A DNA stretch of 64,000 bases, taken from Micromonospora pisi (GTDB lineage Bacteria; Actinomycetota; Actinomycetes; Mycobacteriales; Micromonosporaceae). The DNA lies in NCBI RefSeq assembly GCF_003633685.1, contig NZ_RBKT01000001.1:7874001-7938000 (forward strand). The letters are read 5' to 3'. The translations under genes and the position numbers were made by a program. Below are positions 1-8,627 of the stretch, piece after piece. Each line of letters starts with the position of its first letter. The stretch's first letter is position 1. The notes beneath the pieces were generated by a model that saw only the letters and a list, made by a program, of their open reading frames with translations, was not told the DNA's origin and did no database searches.

Positions 1-926
1 GGTAGCACCGCCGACCCGGCCGGCAACGTCACCCCGCTCAGCTCCACCTCCTCGGTGGTGACCCGGGGCAGCATCACGCCGGTCTCGCCGAGCTGGATGA
101 AACGGGTCAGCTCCTCGACCGCGGCCGGGATCGTGTCCAGGTCGGCGCGGAGCCGGTCGAACTCCTCGGGGTGGTGCAGCAGGGTCAGCAGGAACATGTT
201 GATCTGGTTGGTGGTGGTCTCGTGCCCGCCGATCAGGACGCCGACGCAGACCGAGACGAGTTCCCGCTCGGTGAGCTTGTCCTCGTCGTCGCTGGCGCTG
301 ATCAGCGCGGTGATCAGGTCGTCGCCCGGTTCGGCGCGCTTGGCGTCGATCATCGACGCGAAGCTGTCGAACGCCGCCTGGGTTCCCTCCGGGTCCCGGC
401 TCCAGTCACCCATCATCGTGTCCGACCAGGTCTTGCAGAGATACCGCAGGTGGTCCGGTACGCCGAGCAGTTCGCTGATCACCGCGATCGGGAACGGCGT
501 CGAGAAGTGCCGCGCGAGGTCGACCGGCCGGGGCCGGGCCTCGACGTCGTCGAGCAGTTCGTCGACGAGCTTCGTCACCCACGGTCGTAGCTGCTCGACC
601 CGACGCGGAGTGAACGCGCGGGCGACCAGCCGACGCATCCGGGTGTGGTCCGGCGGGTCCATCCCGATCAACGATTCGGTCTCCAGCACGCCGAGTTCCT
701 TCGGCGGCCCACCGGGCCCGACGGCGGCGGCCCGACTGAACCGGGCATCGGTGAGCACCCGGCGCACGTCGGCGTACCGGCTCACCAACCAGGCCGGGCT
801 GCCGTCGGGCATGGTCACCGGCGTGACCGGGCGGTGTTCGCGCAACTCGGCGAGCTGCGGCGAGGGGTGGAAGATCGTCGGCGGTGCGGCGAACGGGTAC
901 GGGAGCGGGGTCTGCGCTTCGGTCAT
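1..926 (-). CDS. Cytochrome P450, C-terminus cut by window edge
   Basis: A bacterial class I P450 that would use ferredoxin-delivered electrons to hydroxylate a small molecule, here probably the terpenoid product of the operon upstream. The 308 visible residues start at ATG 926 (MTEAQT). The I-helix oxygen-binding motif GGHETT is at residues 233-238 and the ExxR of the K-helix (ELTR) at about 272-275. The heme-binding Cys loop lies beyond base 1, so completeness cannot be judged. The N-terminus lacks a membrane anchor, as in soluble CYP105/107-like enzymes. It lies 48 bp after the glycosyltransferase gene on the same strand and is probably the last visible gene of the terpenoid operon. Family is certain; substrate is inference. 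Confidence 0.95.
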   Translation of the reverse strand, partial: MTEAQTPLPYPFAAPPTIFHPSPQLAELREHRPVTPVTMPDGSPAWLVSRYADVRRVLTDARFSRAAAVGPGGPPKELGVLETESLIGMDPPDHTRMRRLVARAFTPRRVEQLRPWVTKLVDELLDDVEARPRPVDLARHFSTPFPIAVISELLGVPDHLRYLCKTWSDTMMGDWSRDPEGTQAAFDSFASMIDAKRAEPGDDLITALISASDDEDKLTERELVSVCVGVLIGGHETTTNQINMFLLTLLHHPEEFDRLRADLDTIPAAVEELTRFIQLGETGVMLPRVTTEEVELSGVTLPAGSAVL

Positions 927-974
927 CGGTACCTGCCCTGGGAGTCGGTAGCGGATAGGGAGACTGCGGGCAGC

Positions 975-2189
975 TCAGGGCGGTGCGCCGACCCGTCCCC
1001 GGGCGGCCAGCCGGGCCAGCGCCGGGACCAGATCGGCCGGTGCGGGGCGGGCCCGGATGGCGTCACGCAACCGGTGCGCCGCGTCCGTCCACCTCCGGTG
1101 GTGCAGCAGGTCGGTGAGTCGGTCCCGGATCGCCGACCCGTCCACCGCCGGTCCGTCCAGGTAGCCGCCGGCACCGGTCGCGGCGAGTCGCGCCGCGTTG
1201 AAATGCTGGTCGCTGACCTGGGGGAGCACGAGTTGCGGCACGCCGAGCGCGGCGGCGGTCATGGTGGTGCCGGCGCCGCCCTGGTGCACCAGCGCCCGGC
1301 AGGTCGGCAGCACCAGGTGCAGGGCCAGCGGCGCCGCCGCCAGCCGTACGTTCGGCGGCGGCTCGCCGAGCTGGTCACGTTGCCCGGCGTCGAGCGCGAC
1401 CACCACCTCCAGGTCGAGCGCGGCGAGTGCCGCCACCACCTGCGGCGCACCGACGAACCCGGTCAGTTCCGCGCCCGCCATCATGGTTCCCCAGGTGACA
1501 CAGATCCGGGCCGGCCTCCCGGAAGCGTCGTCGCGCCACAGCCAGTCCGGCAGCACCGAGACCCCGTTGTACGGCACGAACCGGGTCGGTTCGGTGGGTA
1601 CGGCGACCGGCACCCGCATCGGTGCCGGGCACGGGTCGATGGTCAGCGTGCCGTCGAGATCGACCTGGTCGGTCGGTACGCCCACCCGGGCGGCGAGCGG
1701 GCCGACCACCGTCTCGAGGTCGAGGTCGAGTTCGGTGCCGGAGTCCGGCCCCCACAGGTGACGCACACCGGGCACGCCGAGCGCGGCGGCGGTGATCGCG
1801 CCGGCCAGGTTGAACGGCTCGTACACGACCAGGTCGGGTCGGAACGCGCGGCCGAAGGCGACCAGGTCGTCGAGCATCGCGTCGGCGTACCGGACCACCC
1901 CGCCGTCCGGGGTGATCTCCGGTTTCATCCGGTTGCCGGGCGCCGTCACCGCGTGCTCGGGGAGGCGGGCGGCCACCGGGCCGATCTGACCGCTGAACAC
2001 CGTCGCGAAATCGAGATCCACCCCGACCGGTACGGCGGTCAGCCCGGCCGAGGTGACCGCGTCGACCAGCCCCGGCCGGGCGGCGACCCGCACCTGGTGA
2101 CCGGCGGCCTGCAACGCCCAGCCGAGCGGGACCAGCGGAAAGAAGTGCGACCGCCAGCCCCAGGTGGCGATCAGCACCCGCACGGGCAC
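975..2189 (-). CDS. EryCIII/MGT-family glycosyltransferase (GT1)
   Basis: A GT-B fold glycosyltransferase of the macrolide/antibiotic type, expected to move an NDP-activated sugar onto a hydroxyl of the pathway product. The N-terminus (VRVLIATWGWRSHFFPLVPL) matches the acceptor domain of EryCIII/DesVII-like enzymes. The C-terminal donor site holds HQGGAGTTMTAAALGVPQ, with the usual H-x-GGAGT signature. 404 aa from GTG 2189; GTG 2183 (VRVLIA) is an equally plausible start. No EryCII-like P450-fold helper gene is visible. No deoxysugar synthesis genes are in the window, so the sugar is either a primary metabolite or is made by genes left of base 1. Family is firm; sugar and acceptor are unknown. 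Confidence 0.92.
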   Translation of the reverse strand: MPVRVLIATWGWRSHFFPLVPLGWALQAAGHQVRVAARPGLVDAVTSAGLTAVPVGVDLDFATVFSGQIGPVAARLPEHAVTAPGNRMKPEITPDGGVVRYADAMLDDLVAFGRAFRPDLVVYEPFNLAGAITAAALGVPGVRHLWGPDSGTELDLDLETVVGPLAARVGVPTDQVDLDGTLTIDPCPAPMRVPVAVPTEPTRFVPYNGVSVLPDWLWRDDASGRPARICVTWGTMMAGAELTGFVGAPQVVAALAALDLEVVVALDAGQRDQLGEPPPNVRLAAAPLALHLVLPTCRALVHQGGAGTTMTAAALGVPQLVLPQVSDQHFNAARLAATGAGGYLDGPAVDGSAIRDRLTDLLHHRRWTDAAHRLRDAIRARPAPADLVPALARLAARGRVGAPP

Positions 2190-2226
2190 CGCCGGTCCGG
2201 GCCCTCGACACGCGTTGGTCGCCCCA

Positions 2227-3567
2227 TCAGGCCCCGCCCATGGCCAGTACGGTGACGCCGTCGACCGTGGTGATCTCGACCGGGAAGTACGGCTCGACCG
2301 TGGACCGGAGGAACTCCAGATCGTCGACGAAGGGCAGCGGCAGCAGTTCGTCAGCCCTGATCCGGTCCTCGGTCCGGACCAGCTCCACCCGTCCGGCCAC
2401 CCGCAGCGACTCCAGCAGGTACCCGCCGAGGTCCTCCGGGTTGAAGAAGCGCCACAGGTCGACGTTGACCACCCGGTCGAACCGGCGCTCGGCGTACGGG
2501 GTCATCAGGCCCATCAGGTGCGGGTTCCGCTCGCCCAGCGGGGCGTCGTAGTCGAAGGTCACCGCGTCCGGGCCGAGTCGCAGCTTGCTCGCCCCGAAGC
2601 CGACCAGCAGGCTGTCGCCGCCGTCGAGGCGGTCCAGCAGTGTCGACGGTAGGTCGGTCACCCGGCCGAGACCACGTTCCCGGCAGACGTCCAGGGCATC
2701 CTCGAACCAGGCGATCCGTCGGACCAGGGTGGCCCAGTTGCCGGGGTAGCCCAGCAGTTCCATGTCGTACCGGGGGTGTTTGGCCGCGATCGTGCGGTAG
2801 TTCTCGGCGAGCTGTGCCATCAGCACCGGCCACGCCCGCAGGTGGGGAACCGCGTAGCAGATCGCGTCGGTGCCGATGGCGAAGGTGTCCGCGGCCCGGC
2901 CGTACTGGTGGAAGATCCGGTAGAACAGTTCGTTGTCCTCGCCGCCCCAGGTCACCAGCGCCTCGTCGAAGCCGCCGATCGCCTCCAGGGTGGCCCGGTC
3001 CACCGAGGCGTTGTTGGTGTGCCCGTACAGCCAGGGCGCGCGCGGGAAGTCCCGGCGGTGATTCTCGGCCGCGAACAGATAGTCGCGGACATCCTCGCGG
3101 TAGTCGCCGAGCATCGTCTCGGTCGGGGTCCGGCCCGCCCGCAGCGCCCCGATCGCGGCCCAGTCGACCATCAGGCTGCGCCCCAGCAGCACACCGGGCC
3201 GCAGTGATCGTCCGGTGTGGAAGTCCAGGTGCCGGCGGAGCAGGTCGGGGTGGGGGCAGTGGTCGGCGTCGACGAAGACGACCACCTCGCCCCGGGCCGC
3301 TCGGATGCCACGGTTGCGGGCGACGGAACGGCCGCCGTTGCGCTCGTTGCGCAGATAGGTCAGGGGGAGGCGGCCCGCGTACGCGGAGACCACCGTTTCC
3401 AGTGAAGGTGTCGAGCCGTCGTCGACGACGATCACCTCGAACCGGTCGGCCGGCAGCGTCTGCCGGGTGAACCCGTCGAGGGTGAGATCGAGCAGGTGGC
3501 CGTGGTTGAGCACGGGGATCACCACGCTCAGCGGGAGCGGTGCGGCCGTACCACCGTGGTCACTCAC
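2227..3567 (-). CDS. GT2 glycosyltransferase with methyltransferase-like C-terminus
   Basis: A GT-A fold family 2 glycosyltransferase of 446 aa. Residues 12-60 carry the nucleotide-binding start (LSVVIPVLNHGH, then VVDDGS), FVDADHCPHP supplies the DxD-type metal site, and WGGEDNELFYR is the ED motif of the catalytic base region. From about residue 300 a second part follows (GFGASKLRLG, then FDRVVNVDLWRFFNPEDLGGYL), which resembles the core of a class I SAM methyltransferase, although the glycine-rich loop is degenerate. GTG 3567 overlaps the end of the aminotransferase gene by 8 bp, so translation is coupled. It is probably a tailoring enzyme of the terpenoid operon. The GT2 call is firm; the second domain is my reading of the fold. 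Confidence 0.88.
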   Translation of the reverse strand: MSDHGGTAAPLPLSVVIPVLNHGHLLDLTLDGFTRQTLPADRFEVIVVDDGSTPSLETVVSAYAGRLPLTYLRNERNGGRSVARNRGIRAARGEVVVFVDADHCPHPDLLRRHLDFHTGRSLRPGVLLGRSLMVDWAAIGALRAGRTPTETMLGDYREDVRDYLFAAENHRRDFPRAPWLYGHTNNASVDRATLEAIGGFDEALVTWGGEDNELFYRIFHQYGRAADTFAIGTDAICYAVPHLRAWPVLMAQLAENYRTIAAKHPRYDMELLGYPGNWATLVRRIAWFEDALDVCRERGLGRVTDLPSTLLDRLDGGDSLLVGFGASKLRLGPDAVTFDYDAPLGERNPHLMGLMTPYAERRFDRVVNVDLWRFFNPEDLGGYLLESLRVAGRVELVRTEDRIRADELLPLPFVDDLEFLRSTVEPYFPVEITTVDGVTVLAMGGA

Positions 3568-4618
3568 CGGACACCTGCCGGCCGGTGTCGCGGGCCACCG
3601 TCAGCACCCGTTCGTTCGCCTCCGCCGTACCGACGGTGATCCGTACCCCCTGCTCGGGGTAGGGGCGGACCAGGATGCCGGCGCGCCGGCACCGGTCGGC
3701 GAACTCGAGCGCGGCCGGCCCGAGCGGCAGCCAGAGGAAGTTCGCCTCACTCGGCGCGACCGGCAGGCCCGCCGCCAGCAGCCCGTCACGCAGCCGGGTC
3801 CGGGCCACGACCAACTCGTCGCGCCGGGCGGCCAACTCCACCCCGGCCTCCTCGTCCAGGCAGGCCAGCGCCGCCGTCTGTCCCAGGCCGCCGGGGTAGA
3901 AGACGAGGCCGACCATCCGGGCCGCCGCCGCGACCCGGGGCGGCGCGACCGCGTACCCGACCCGGAGGGTGGCCAGGCCGTACGCCTTGGAGAAGGTCCG
4001 TAGCACGCAGACGTTGTCGCGGTCGCGATACAGGTCGAGGGCGTCGGGTACGTCCGGGTCGGTGACGAACTCCCGGTACGCCTCGTCGACGATCACCACC
4101 ACCTCTGGCGGGATCCGGTCCAGGAACTCCTCGATCTCGGCCCGGCCGAGCACCGCCCCGGTCGGGTTGTTCGGGTTGCAGATCAGCACACACCGGGTCT
4201 GTTCGGTGACCGCGTCGGCCATCGCGCGCAGGTCGTGCCGGTAGCCGTCGAGCGGGACCGGCACCGGGCGGGCCCCGGCGTTCGCGACGATCAGCGGGTA
4301 TCCCTCGAACGACAGCGCCGGATACACCACCTCCGGCCGGTCCGGCCCGAGCGACGCCACGATGTGCTGGCTGAGCCCGGCCGATCCGGGGCCGACCAGC
4401 ACCTGCGCCGCCGGTACGCCCAACCGCGCGGCCAGCGCCGCGACGAGCGCGCCGGAGTTGTGGTCGGGATACCGGTTGAGCCGTTCCGCCCCCTCCCGCA
4501 CCAGGCGCAGCACGCTCGGCAGCGGCGGGTAGGGCGTCTCGTTCATCGCCAGCTCCGCCACCGGCGCGGTCCGGGTCGACCCGTCCGCCACCCGGTTCGG
4601 CTCCACTGTGCTGGTCAT
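3560..4618 (-). CDS. HisC-like PLP aminotransferase
   Basis: A class I/II pyridoxal-phosphate aminotransferase of 352 aa, close in pattern to histidinol-phosphate aminotransferase. NPNNPTGAVL at 148-157 and VDEAYREF at 177-184 are the PLP-binding segments, and the Schiff-base lysine is K211 in TFSKAYGLATLRVGY. No his genes are nearby. Position inside the operon, with an ATGA overlap to the FAD monooxygenase (4615-4618) and an 8 bp overlap to the GT2 gene, argues for a pathway role. The simplest reading is amination of a carbonyl made by the monooxygenase or P450, or of a sugar. A housekeeping HisC role is possible but less likely in this context. Confidence 0.9.
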   Translation of the reverse strand: MTSTVEPNRVADGSTRTAPVAELAMNETPYPPLPSVLRLVREGAERLNRYPDHNSGALVAALAARLGVPAAQVLVGPGSAGLSQHIVASLGPDRPEVVYPALSFEGYPLIVANAGARPVPVPLDGYRHDLRAMADAVTEQTRCVLICNPNNPTGAVLGRAEIEEFLDRIPPEVVVIVDEAYREFVTDPDVPDALDLYRDRDNVCVLRTFSKAYGLATLRVGYAVAPPRVAAAARMVGLVFYPGGLGQTAALACLDEEAGVELAARRDELVVARTRLRDGLLAAGLPVAPSEANFLWLPLGPAALEFADRCRRAGILVRPYPEQGVRITVGTAEANERVLTVARDTGRQVSGE

Positions 4619-5898
4619 GCTGTCGTACCACCGTTCGCCGGGGATTGCCCGTTGCCGGCGTACGCCCGCCGGTCACCGAGCAGTCCGAGTTGGTAGAGCC
4701 GGTCGACGGGGGTCAACCGGTGCGGGCTGACCCCGGCGAGGTTGCCGGTGGTGAGCCCGAGCAGACGGGGATTCGCGGCGGTGTGCCGCATCATCCGCCC
4801 GCCGACCAGCCGGGCGAGGCCGGTGGTGCTGGTCAGCATCCGGGCGGCGTGGTGGCTCACCGTCGCGGTGTGGTCGAGCCGCCGCAGCCGGGTCGCGTGG
4901 TAGTCGGCCAGTACCCGGTCCACCGTGCCGGTGTCGGTGCCACCGGTGGCGTCGAGGAGGTCGGCCAGTGCCTCGGCGTCCCCCAGGGAACTGTTCATGC
5001 CCTGGGCCGCCATCGGATGTACGGCGTGCGCCGCCTCGCCGACCAGGGCGAGGCCGGGTACGGCCAGTCGGGGTGCGCGGAGCCGGTAGACCGCGAGGAT
5101 CTGCCGCTGACGCAGGTGTGCCCGGAGCGCGTCGGCGAGCGGGGCCAGCGCGGGCACCCCGGTCAGCACCCGGTCGCACCAGGCGGCGAGCGCGTCGGCG
5201 CCGAGGCCGCGTAGTTCGTCGCGCTGGATCTGGACGTAGAGCCGGCACCGGTCGCCCGGCAGCGGGTAGACCAGCCGTAGGCCGTGCGCGGCCCGGTAGG
5301 CGCTGACCTCGTCGGCGACCTGCACCCCGGGCAGGTCGAAGGCGACCAGCTTGTGGTCGTAGTCCCGGCGTATCCCGGGCAGGCCGGCCGAGCGGCGCAG
5401 TCGGGAGGAGAGCCCGTCGGCGGCGACCACGAGCCGCGCTTCGATCTCCACCGGTTCGCCGCCGTCGACCGCGCGTACGCCGGTGACCCGGCCGCTGGGG
5501 TCGCGCAGTGCCTCCTCGACCAGCACACCACGGCGTACCTCGACGGTCGGGCCGAGCGTGCCGGCGAGCGCGTGCAGTACGTTCGGATACCCGGTGCAGA
5601 GGATCTGCCGGTAGGCGCCGGGCAGCGCGTCGTAGTCCAGGCCGAGCAGGATCCGTCCGGCCGGGTCCCGGATCGCCAGGCGGCCCACCGGCACCGCCCC
5701 GCCGGTACGCAACGCCGGCAGGACGCCCCAGCGGTCCAGGATCCGGACCGACTCCGGTTGCAGCAGTTCGCCCTTTGCCACCTCGGCCGGCGCCGCCTGC
5801 CGATCCAGCACCAGCACGGACAGGCCCAGGGCGCCGAGTGCCCGGGCACTGGCCAGTCCGCCGACCCCGGCGCCGCAGACCACCACGTCGTAGCTCAA
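4615..5898 (-). CDS. FAD-dependent monooxygenase (UbiH/PHBH-like)
   Basis: A flavoprotein monooxygenase of about 427 aa, expected to hydroxylate or epoxidise the terpenoid scaffold with NAD(P)H and O2. The Rossmann motif GAGVGG is at residues 9-14, closed by D32 (VLVLDRQ), and the second FAD motif is GEAAHAVHPMAAQGMN. The start chosen is TTG 5898: it gives MSYDVVVCGAGVGG and its TTGA overlaps the TGA of the cyclase gene, a coupled junction like the ATGA at its other end. The frame is open further upstream, but that extension only shadows the cyclase C-terminus. A geranylgeranyl-reductase-like activity is an alternative for this superfamily. Confidence 0.88.
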   Translation of the reverse strand: MSYDVVVCGAGVGGLASARALGALGLSVLVLDRQAAPAEVAKGELLQPESVRILDRWGVLPALRTGGAVPVGRLAIRDPAGRILLGLDYDALPGAYRQILCTGYPNVLHALAGTLGPTVEVRRGVLVEEALRDPSGRVTGVRAVDGGEPVEIEARLVVAADGLSSRLRRSAGLPGIRRDYDHKLVAFDLPGVQVADEVSAYRAAHGLRLVYPLPGDRCRLYVQIQRDELRGLGADALAAWCDRVLTGVPALAPLADALRAHLRQRQILAVYRLRAPRLAVPGLALVGEAAHAVHPMAAQGMNSSLGDAEALADLLDATGGTDTGTVDRVLADYHATRLRRLDHTATVSHHAARMLTSTTGLARLVGGRMMRHTAANPRLLGLTTGNLAGVSPHRLTPVDRLYQLGLLGDRRAYAGNGQSPANGGTTA

Positions 5899-7574
5899 CG
5901 CGCCGCCGCCTCGACCGCCGCCCGGTAACCGCCGAGCGCCCGCAGTGCCAGCGACTGGGCGATGGCTCCGTTCGGGTAGTACATGTAGTTGCGGATGTAG
6001 GCGCAGATCCGACTGGGGCGCCAGATGCCGTCGGGCTCCTGTGCGGCGACCAGCCAGCCGACGCCGCGCCGGATCACCTCGTCGTCGGCGGGGACCCCGG
6101 CGGCGAGCAGGGCGGACAGGGCCCACCCGGTCTCCTCGACCGAGGCGTCGTCGGCGGCGTCACCCGAACCCCACCCGCCGTCGGCGCGCTGGGCGCGGAG
6201 CAGCCATCCCTTGGCGCGAACCGCCACCGGGTCGGCGCGCAGACCGGCGTGGCAGAGGGCGTCGAGCACGATCGCCGTGCCGGTGGTGAAGTCGCGGTAC
6301 CAGAGGTTGTGGAAGGAGCCGTCCGGCCGTTGCTGGGTGAGCAGCCAGCGGGCCGCCGCCGCGACCGGCGGGCTGTCGTGGGCGTGACCGGCCTCGCGCA
6401 GGGCGATGATGCCCTGGCTGGTGATGCCGGGGCAGGGGCCGTCGTTGGCCAGCTTGGTGTCGCGTACCCAGAGGCTCCACGAACCGCGCTGGTCCTGCCG
6501 GTCGAGCAACCAGGCCAGCCCGGAGCGGAGCACCGGGTCGGTGTCGTGGCCGGGCAGGCGCGCCAGCGCGGCGAGGATCTCCGCCGACTCCAGGGTGACC
6601 GGCCAGCCACGCGGGCCGGAGTAGCTCCAGCCGCCGGCCGGCACCCCGAGCACGGTGAACGGTTCGCGCTGCTGCCCACGGTGGAACAGGTCCCGGGTCG
6701 CGGTCAGCCGTCGGTCGTCGGCGTATCCGGCGGCGATCAGGCCGGTGGCGGCGAAGCCCGAGCGGGTCAGGTCGAGGTTGGAGACCGCGTCCCAGGCCCC
6801 GTCCGGGCGGACCGAGTCGCGCAGGAACCGGGTGATCGCGGCGACCAGGTGCGGGGCGAGGCCGGCGTGGGCCAGCCCCAGGCAGACCAGGGCCGCCGGC
6901 CACGGGTCCTCGCTGAGCACCCCGGTCCGACCCTCGTGCTGGTGGATCGCCTCCAGCAGGCGTAGCGCCGTGGGCTGGGCCAGCCGACGGGTGAGCCGGC
7001 GCAGCGGTCCCGGGGCCGGCAGGGTGCGGGTCTGCAGCAGCGCCATGCCGATGAACGGGGCGGTACGGAAGGAGATCCGCTGTCGCCGTACCTTGTCGAA
7101 GAGGACCAGTTCCAGCGGCAGCCGGCGCAGGTCGCCGGCCTCGGGCAGTTCGGCCAGGGCCAGGAACTGCTTGCACATGGCGGTCACCGCCAGGTCCTCG
7201 ATCACCGCCACCCCGCCGAGTTCGGCCAGCCGGCGCCGGCCCGCGACGACCGCCTCGGCACTGCCGACCGGGGCGACGAGGTGCAGGGTGGCGGTGGCGA
7301 TGACGGTGGGGACGAGGGCGCTCTCCGCGCCGGTGACCCCGCCCCAGCCGCCGTCCGGGCGTTGTTGTCGCCGGAGCCAGTCCGCGCCGGTCTTGATCAG
7401 TGCGCCGGACCCGCTCGGGTCTGCCGTGTGCAGGGCCGCGATCGCTCCGGCGGTGCCCAGGACCGACCCGGGGGGCGAGTCCCGGAACGCTCCGTCCGGG
7501 CGCTGCCGCCGGAACAGTTCCTCTGCGCCGACGGAGATGGCGCGGGAGACCTGGTCGATCTGGACCGAGCGCAT
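5895..7574 (-). CDS. Squalene-hopene-cyclase-like (alpha/alpha) protein lacking DxDD
   Basis: A 559 aa protein of prenyltransferase/squalene-oxidase repeats. QW-type repeats are plain throughout (QRPDGAF at about 24-30, QQRPDGGWG, VRPDGAW, QQRPDGSF, QRADGGWG, QEPDGIW), the architecture of class II triterpene cyclases. These normally protonate the substrate with a DxDD motif inside P-G-G-W...P-D-x-D-D-T-A. Here the matching segment reads GGWSYSGPRGWPVTLESAE (314-332), so the four positions are V-T-L-E. The general acid aspartate is missing and only a Glu remains at the last position. The protein is slightly shorter than bacterial SHC (about 630 aa). It may use another acid, act on a different carbocation precursor, or be non-catalytic. 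It lies 13 bp after the UbiA-family gene. Confidence 0.88.
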   Translation of the reverse strand: MRSVQIDQVSRAISVGAEELFRRQRPDGAFRDSPPGSVLGTAGAIAALHTADPSGSGALIKTGADWLRRQQRPDGGWGGVTGAESALVPTVIATATLHLVAPVGSAEAVVAGRRRLAELGGVAVIEDLAVTAMCKQFLALAELPEAGDLRRLPLELVLFDKVRRQRISFRTAPFIGMALLQTRTLPAPGPLRRLTRRLAQPTALRLLEAIHQHEGRTGVLSEDPWPAALVCLGLAHAGLAPHLVAAITRFLRDSVRPDGAWDAVSNLDLTRSGFAATGLIAAGYADDRRLTATRDLFHRGQQREPFTVLGVPAGGWSYSGPRGWPVTLESAEILAALARLPGHDTDPVLRSGLAWLLDRQDQRGSWSLWVRDTKLANDGPCPGITSQGIIALREAGHAHDSPPVAAAARWLLTQQRPDGSFHNLWYRDFTTGTAIVLDALCHAGLRADPVAVRAKGWLLRAQRADGGWGSGDAADDASVEETGWALSALLAAGVPADDEVIRRGVGWLVAAQEPDGIWRPSRICAYIRNYMYYPNGAIAQSLALRALGGYRAAVEAAAR

Positions 7575-7587
7575 GGGGCGACTTCCT

Positions 7588-8619
7588 TCAGCTGTGTTCG
7601 GGTAGGTGGGGCAGGGTGATCGCCGGGTGGCTGGCTGGTCCGAGTTCGTATCCGGCCCGCATCCGGGCCTGGCTCCACCCGGTGACGAGCAGGATCGCCA
7701 CCGTCAGCAGCCCGGCGGGGGCGAGCCCGAAGCCGAGGGCGACCATCGCGCCGGCCAGTCCGATCCGTTCCAGGACGAGGAGTTCGTGGGCGCGCAGCGC
7801 GGTGCGTACCGGTAGGTCGCCACGGTGGGCGAGCAGGCTGACGAAGATCGCCGGCCCGGCCACGGCCAGCAGGGCGAGCAGCCAGAAATAGGGTGCCCGG
7901 CCCTCGGGGCGGATCACTTCGGCCGGCGCGGTCGCACCGCCGACCAGGGCGGCGACCAGGGTCAGGCCGTAGCAGCCGGTGGCGGTCCAGATCGCGGTCC
8001 GGTAGCCGTGGCGTACCGGCATGGTCTGGTATCCGCCGGCCCGGTCACCGTCGACGTCGCGCAGCGTCCCGACCAGGTTCGAGGCGGTGTCGTGGGCCCA
8101 GATCGCGACGACGAACGGGAGCAGTGCCCACAGGTACGGTCCGGGGTCCAGCAACGCGCCGTAGAGCAGGGCCAGCGCGCCGAGCAGGCCGCGGATCAGG
8201 TTGCCGGCCAGGCCGCGGGCCTTCAGGCCCCGGCTGTACGCGACGATGCCGGCTGCGGCGAGCAGGGCGACCAGCGTGGCGGGCCAACCCCCGAGTACGG
8301 TCAGCGCGCCGACCGCGACGAAGCACGCGATGCCGCAGCCGAGTGCCGTCTCGGGGCGGAGTCGACCCGAGGGGATCGGCCGGTGTGGTTTGCCGATCGC
8401 GTCCAACCGTCGGTCGAACCAGTCGCCGAGGTAGTGCCCGCCGATCCAGCCGATGGTCGGGGTGGCCCAGGCGGCCAGCAGTGCCCACCACTGGTGTTCT
8501 CCGCCGGTCAGGCCGGCGCCGGCGAGTCCGAGCAGGCCGACGTACCAGAGGGTGTACGGGCGCCAGGTCTGTACGTGTGCGACGAGTGCGTTTCGACCGT
8601 ACCGGGAGGTCTTCGTCAT
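7588..8619 (-). CDS. UbiA-family prenyltransferase or terpene cyclase
   Basis: An integral membrane protein of 343 aa with about eight hydrophobic helices. The first aspartate-rich motif is GDWFDRRLD (65-73) followed by KPHRPIPSGR; in UbiA proteins this is normally NDxxDxxxD, so Asn is replaced by Gly. The second motif is DVDGD (188-192), a normal DxxxD. UbiA enzymes either move a prenyl chain to an aromatic acceptor or, as in PtmT1/PlaT2-type proteins, cyclise it. No aromatic acceptor gene is visible, so a cyclase role is worth considering. ATG 8619 lies 8 bp after the prenyl synthase stop; an in-frame ATG at 8634 overlapping that stop is the alternative. Confidence 0.9.
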   Translation of the reverse strand: MTKTSRYGRNALVAHVQTWRPYTLWYVGLLGLAGAGLTGGEHQWWALLAAWATPTIGWIGGHYLGDWFDRRLDAIGKPHRPIPSGRLRPETALGCGIACFVAVGALTVLGGWPATLVALLAAAGIVAYSRGLKARGLAGNLIRGLLGALALLYGALLDPGPYLWALLPFVVAIWAHDTASNLVGTLRDVDGDRAGGYQTMPVRHGYRTAIWTATGCYGLTLVAALVGGATAPAEVIRPEGRAPYFWLLALLAVAGPAIFVSLLAHRGDLPVRTALRAHELLVLERIGLAGAMVALGFGLAPAGLLTVAILLVTGWSQARMRAGYELGPASHPAITLPHLPEHS

Positions 8620-8627
8620 GCCTGCTG

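Noticed and set aside
645-2255. A 536-codon plus-strand frame over the left glycosyltransferase
   Set aside because: Antisense to a gene with clear GT-B motifs, and no family features of its own.
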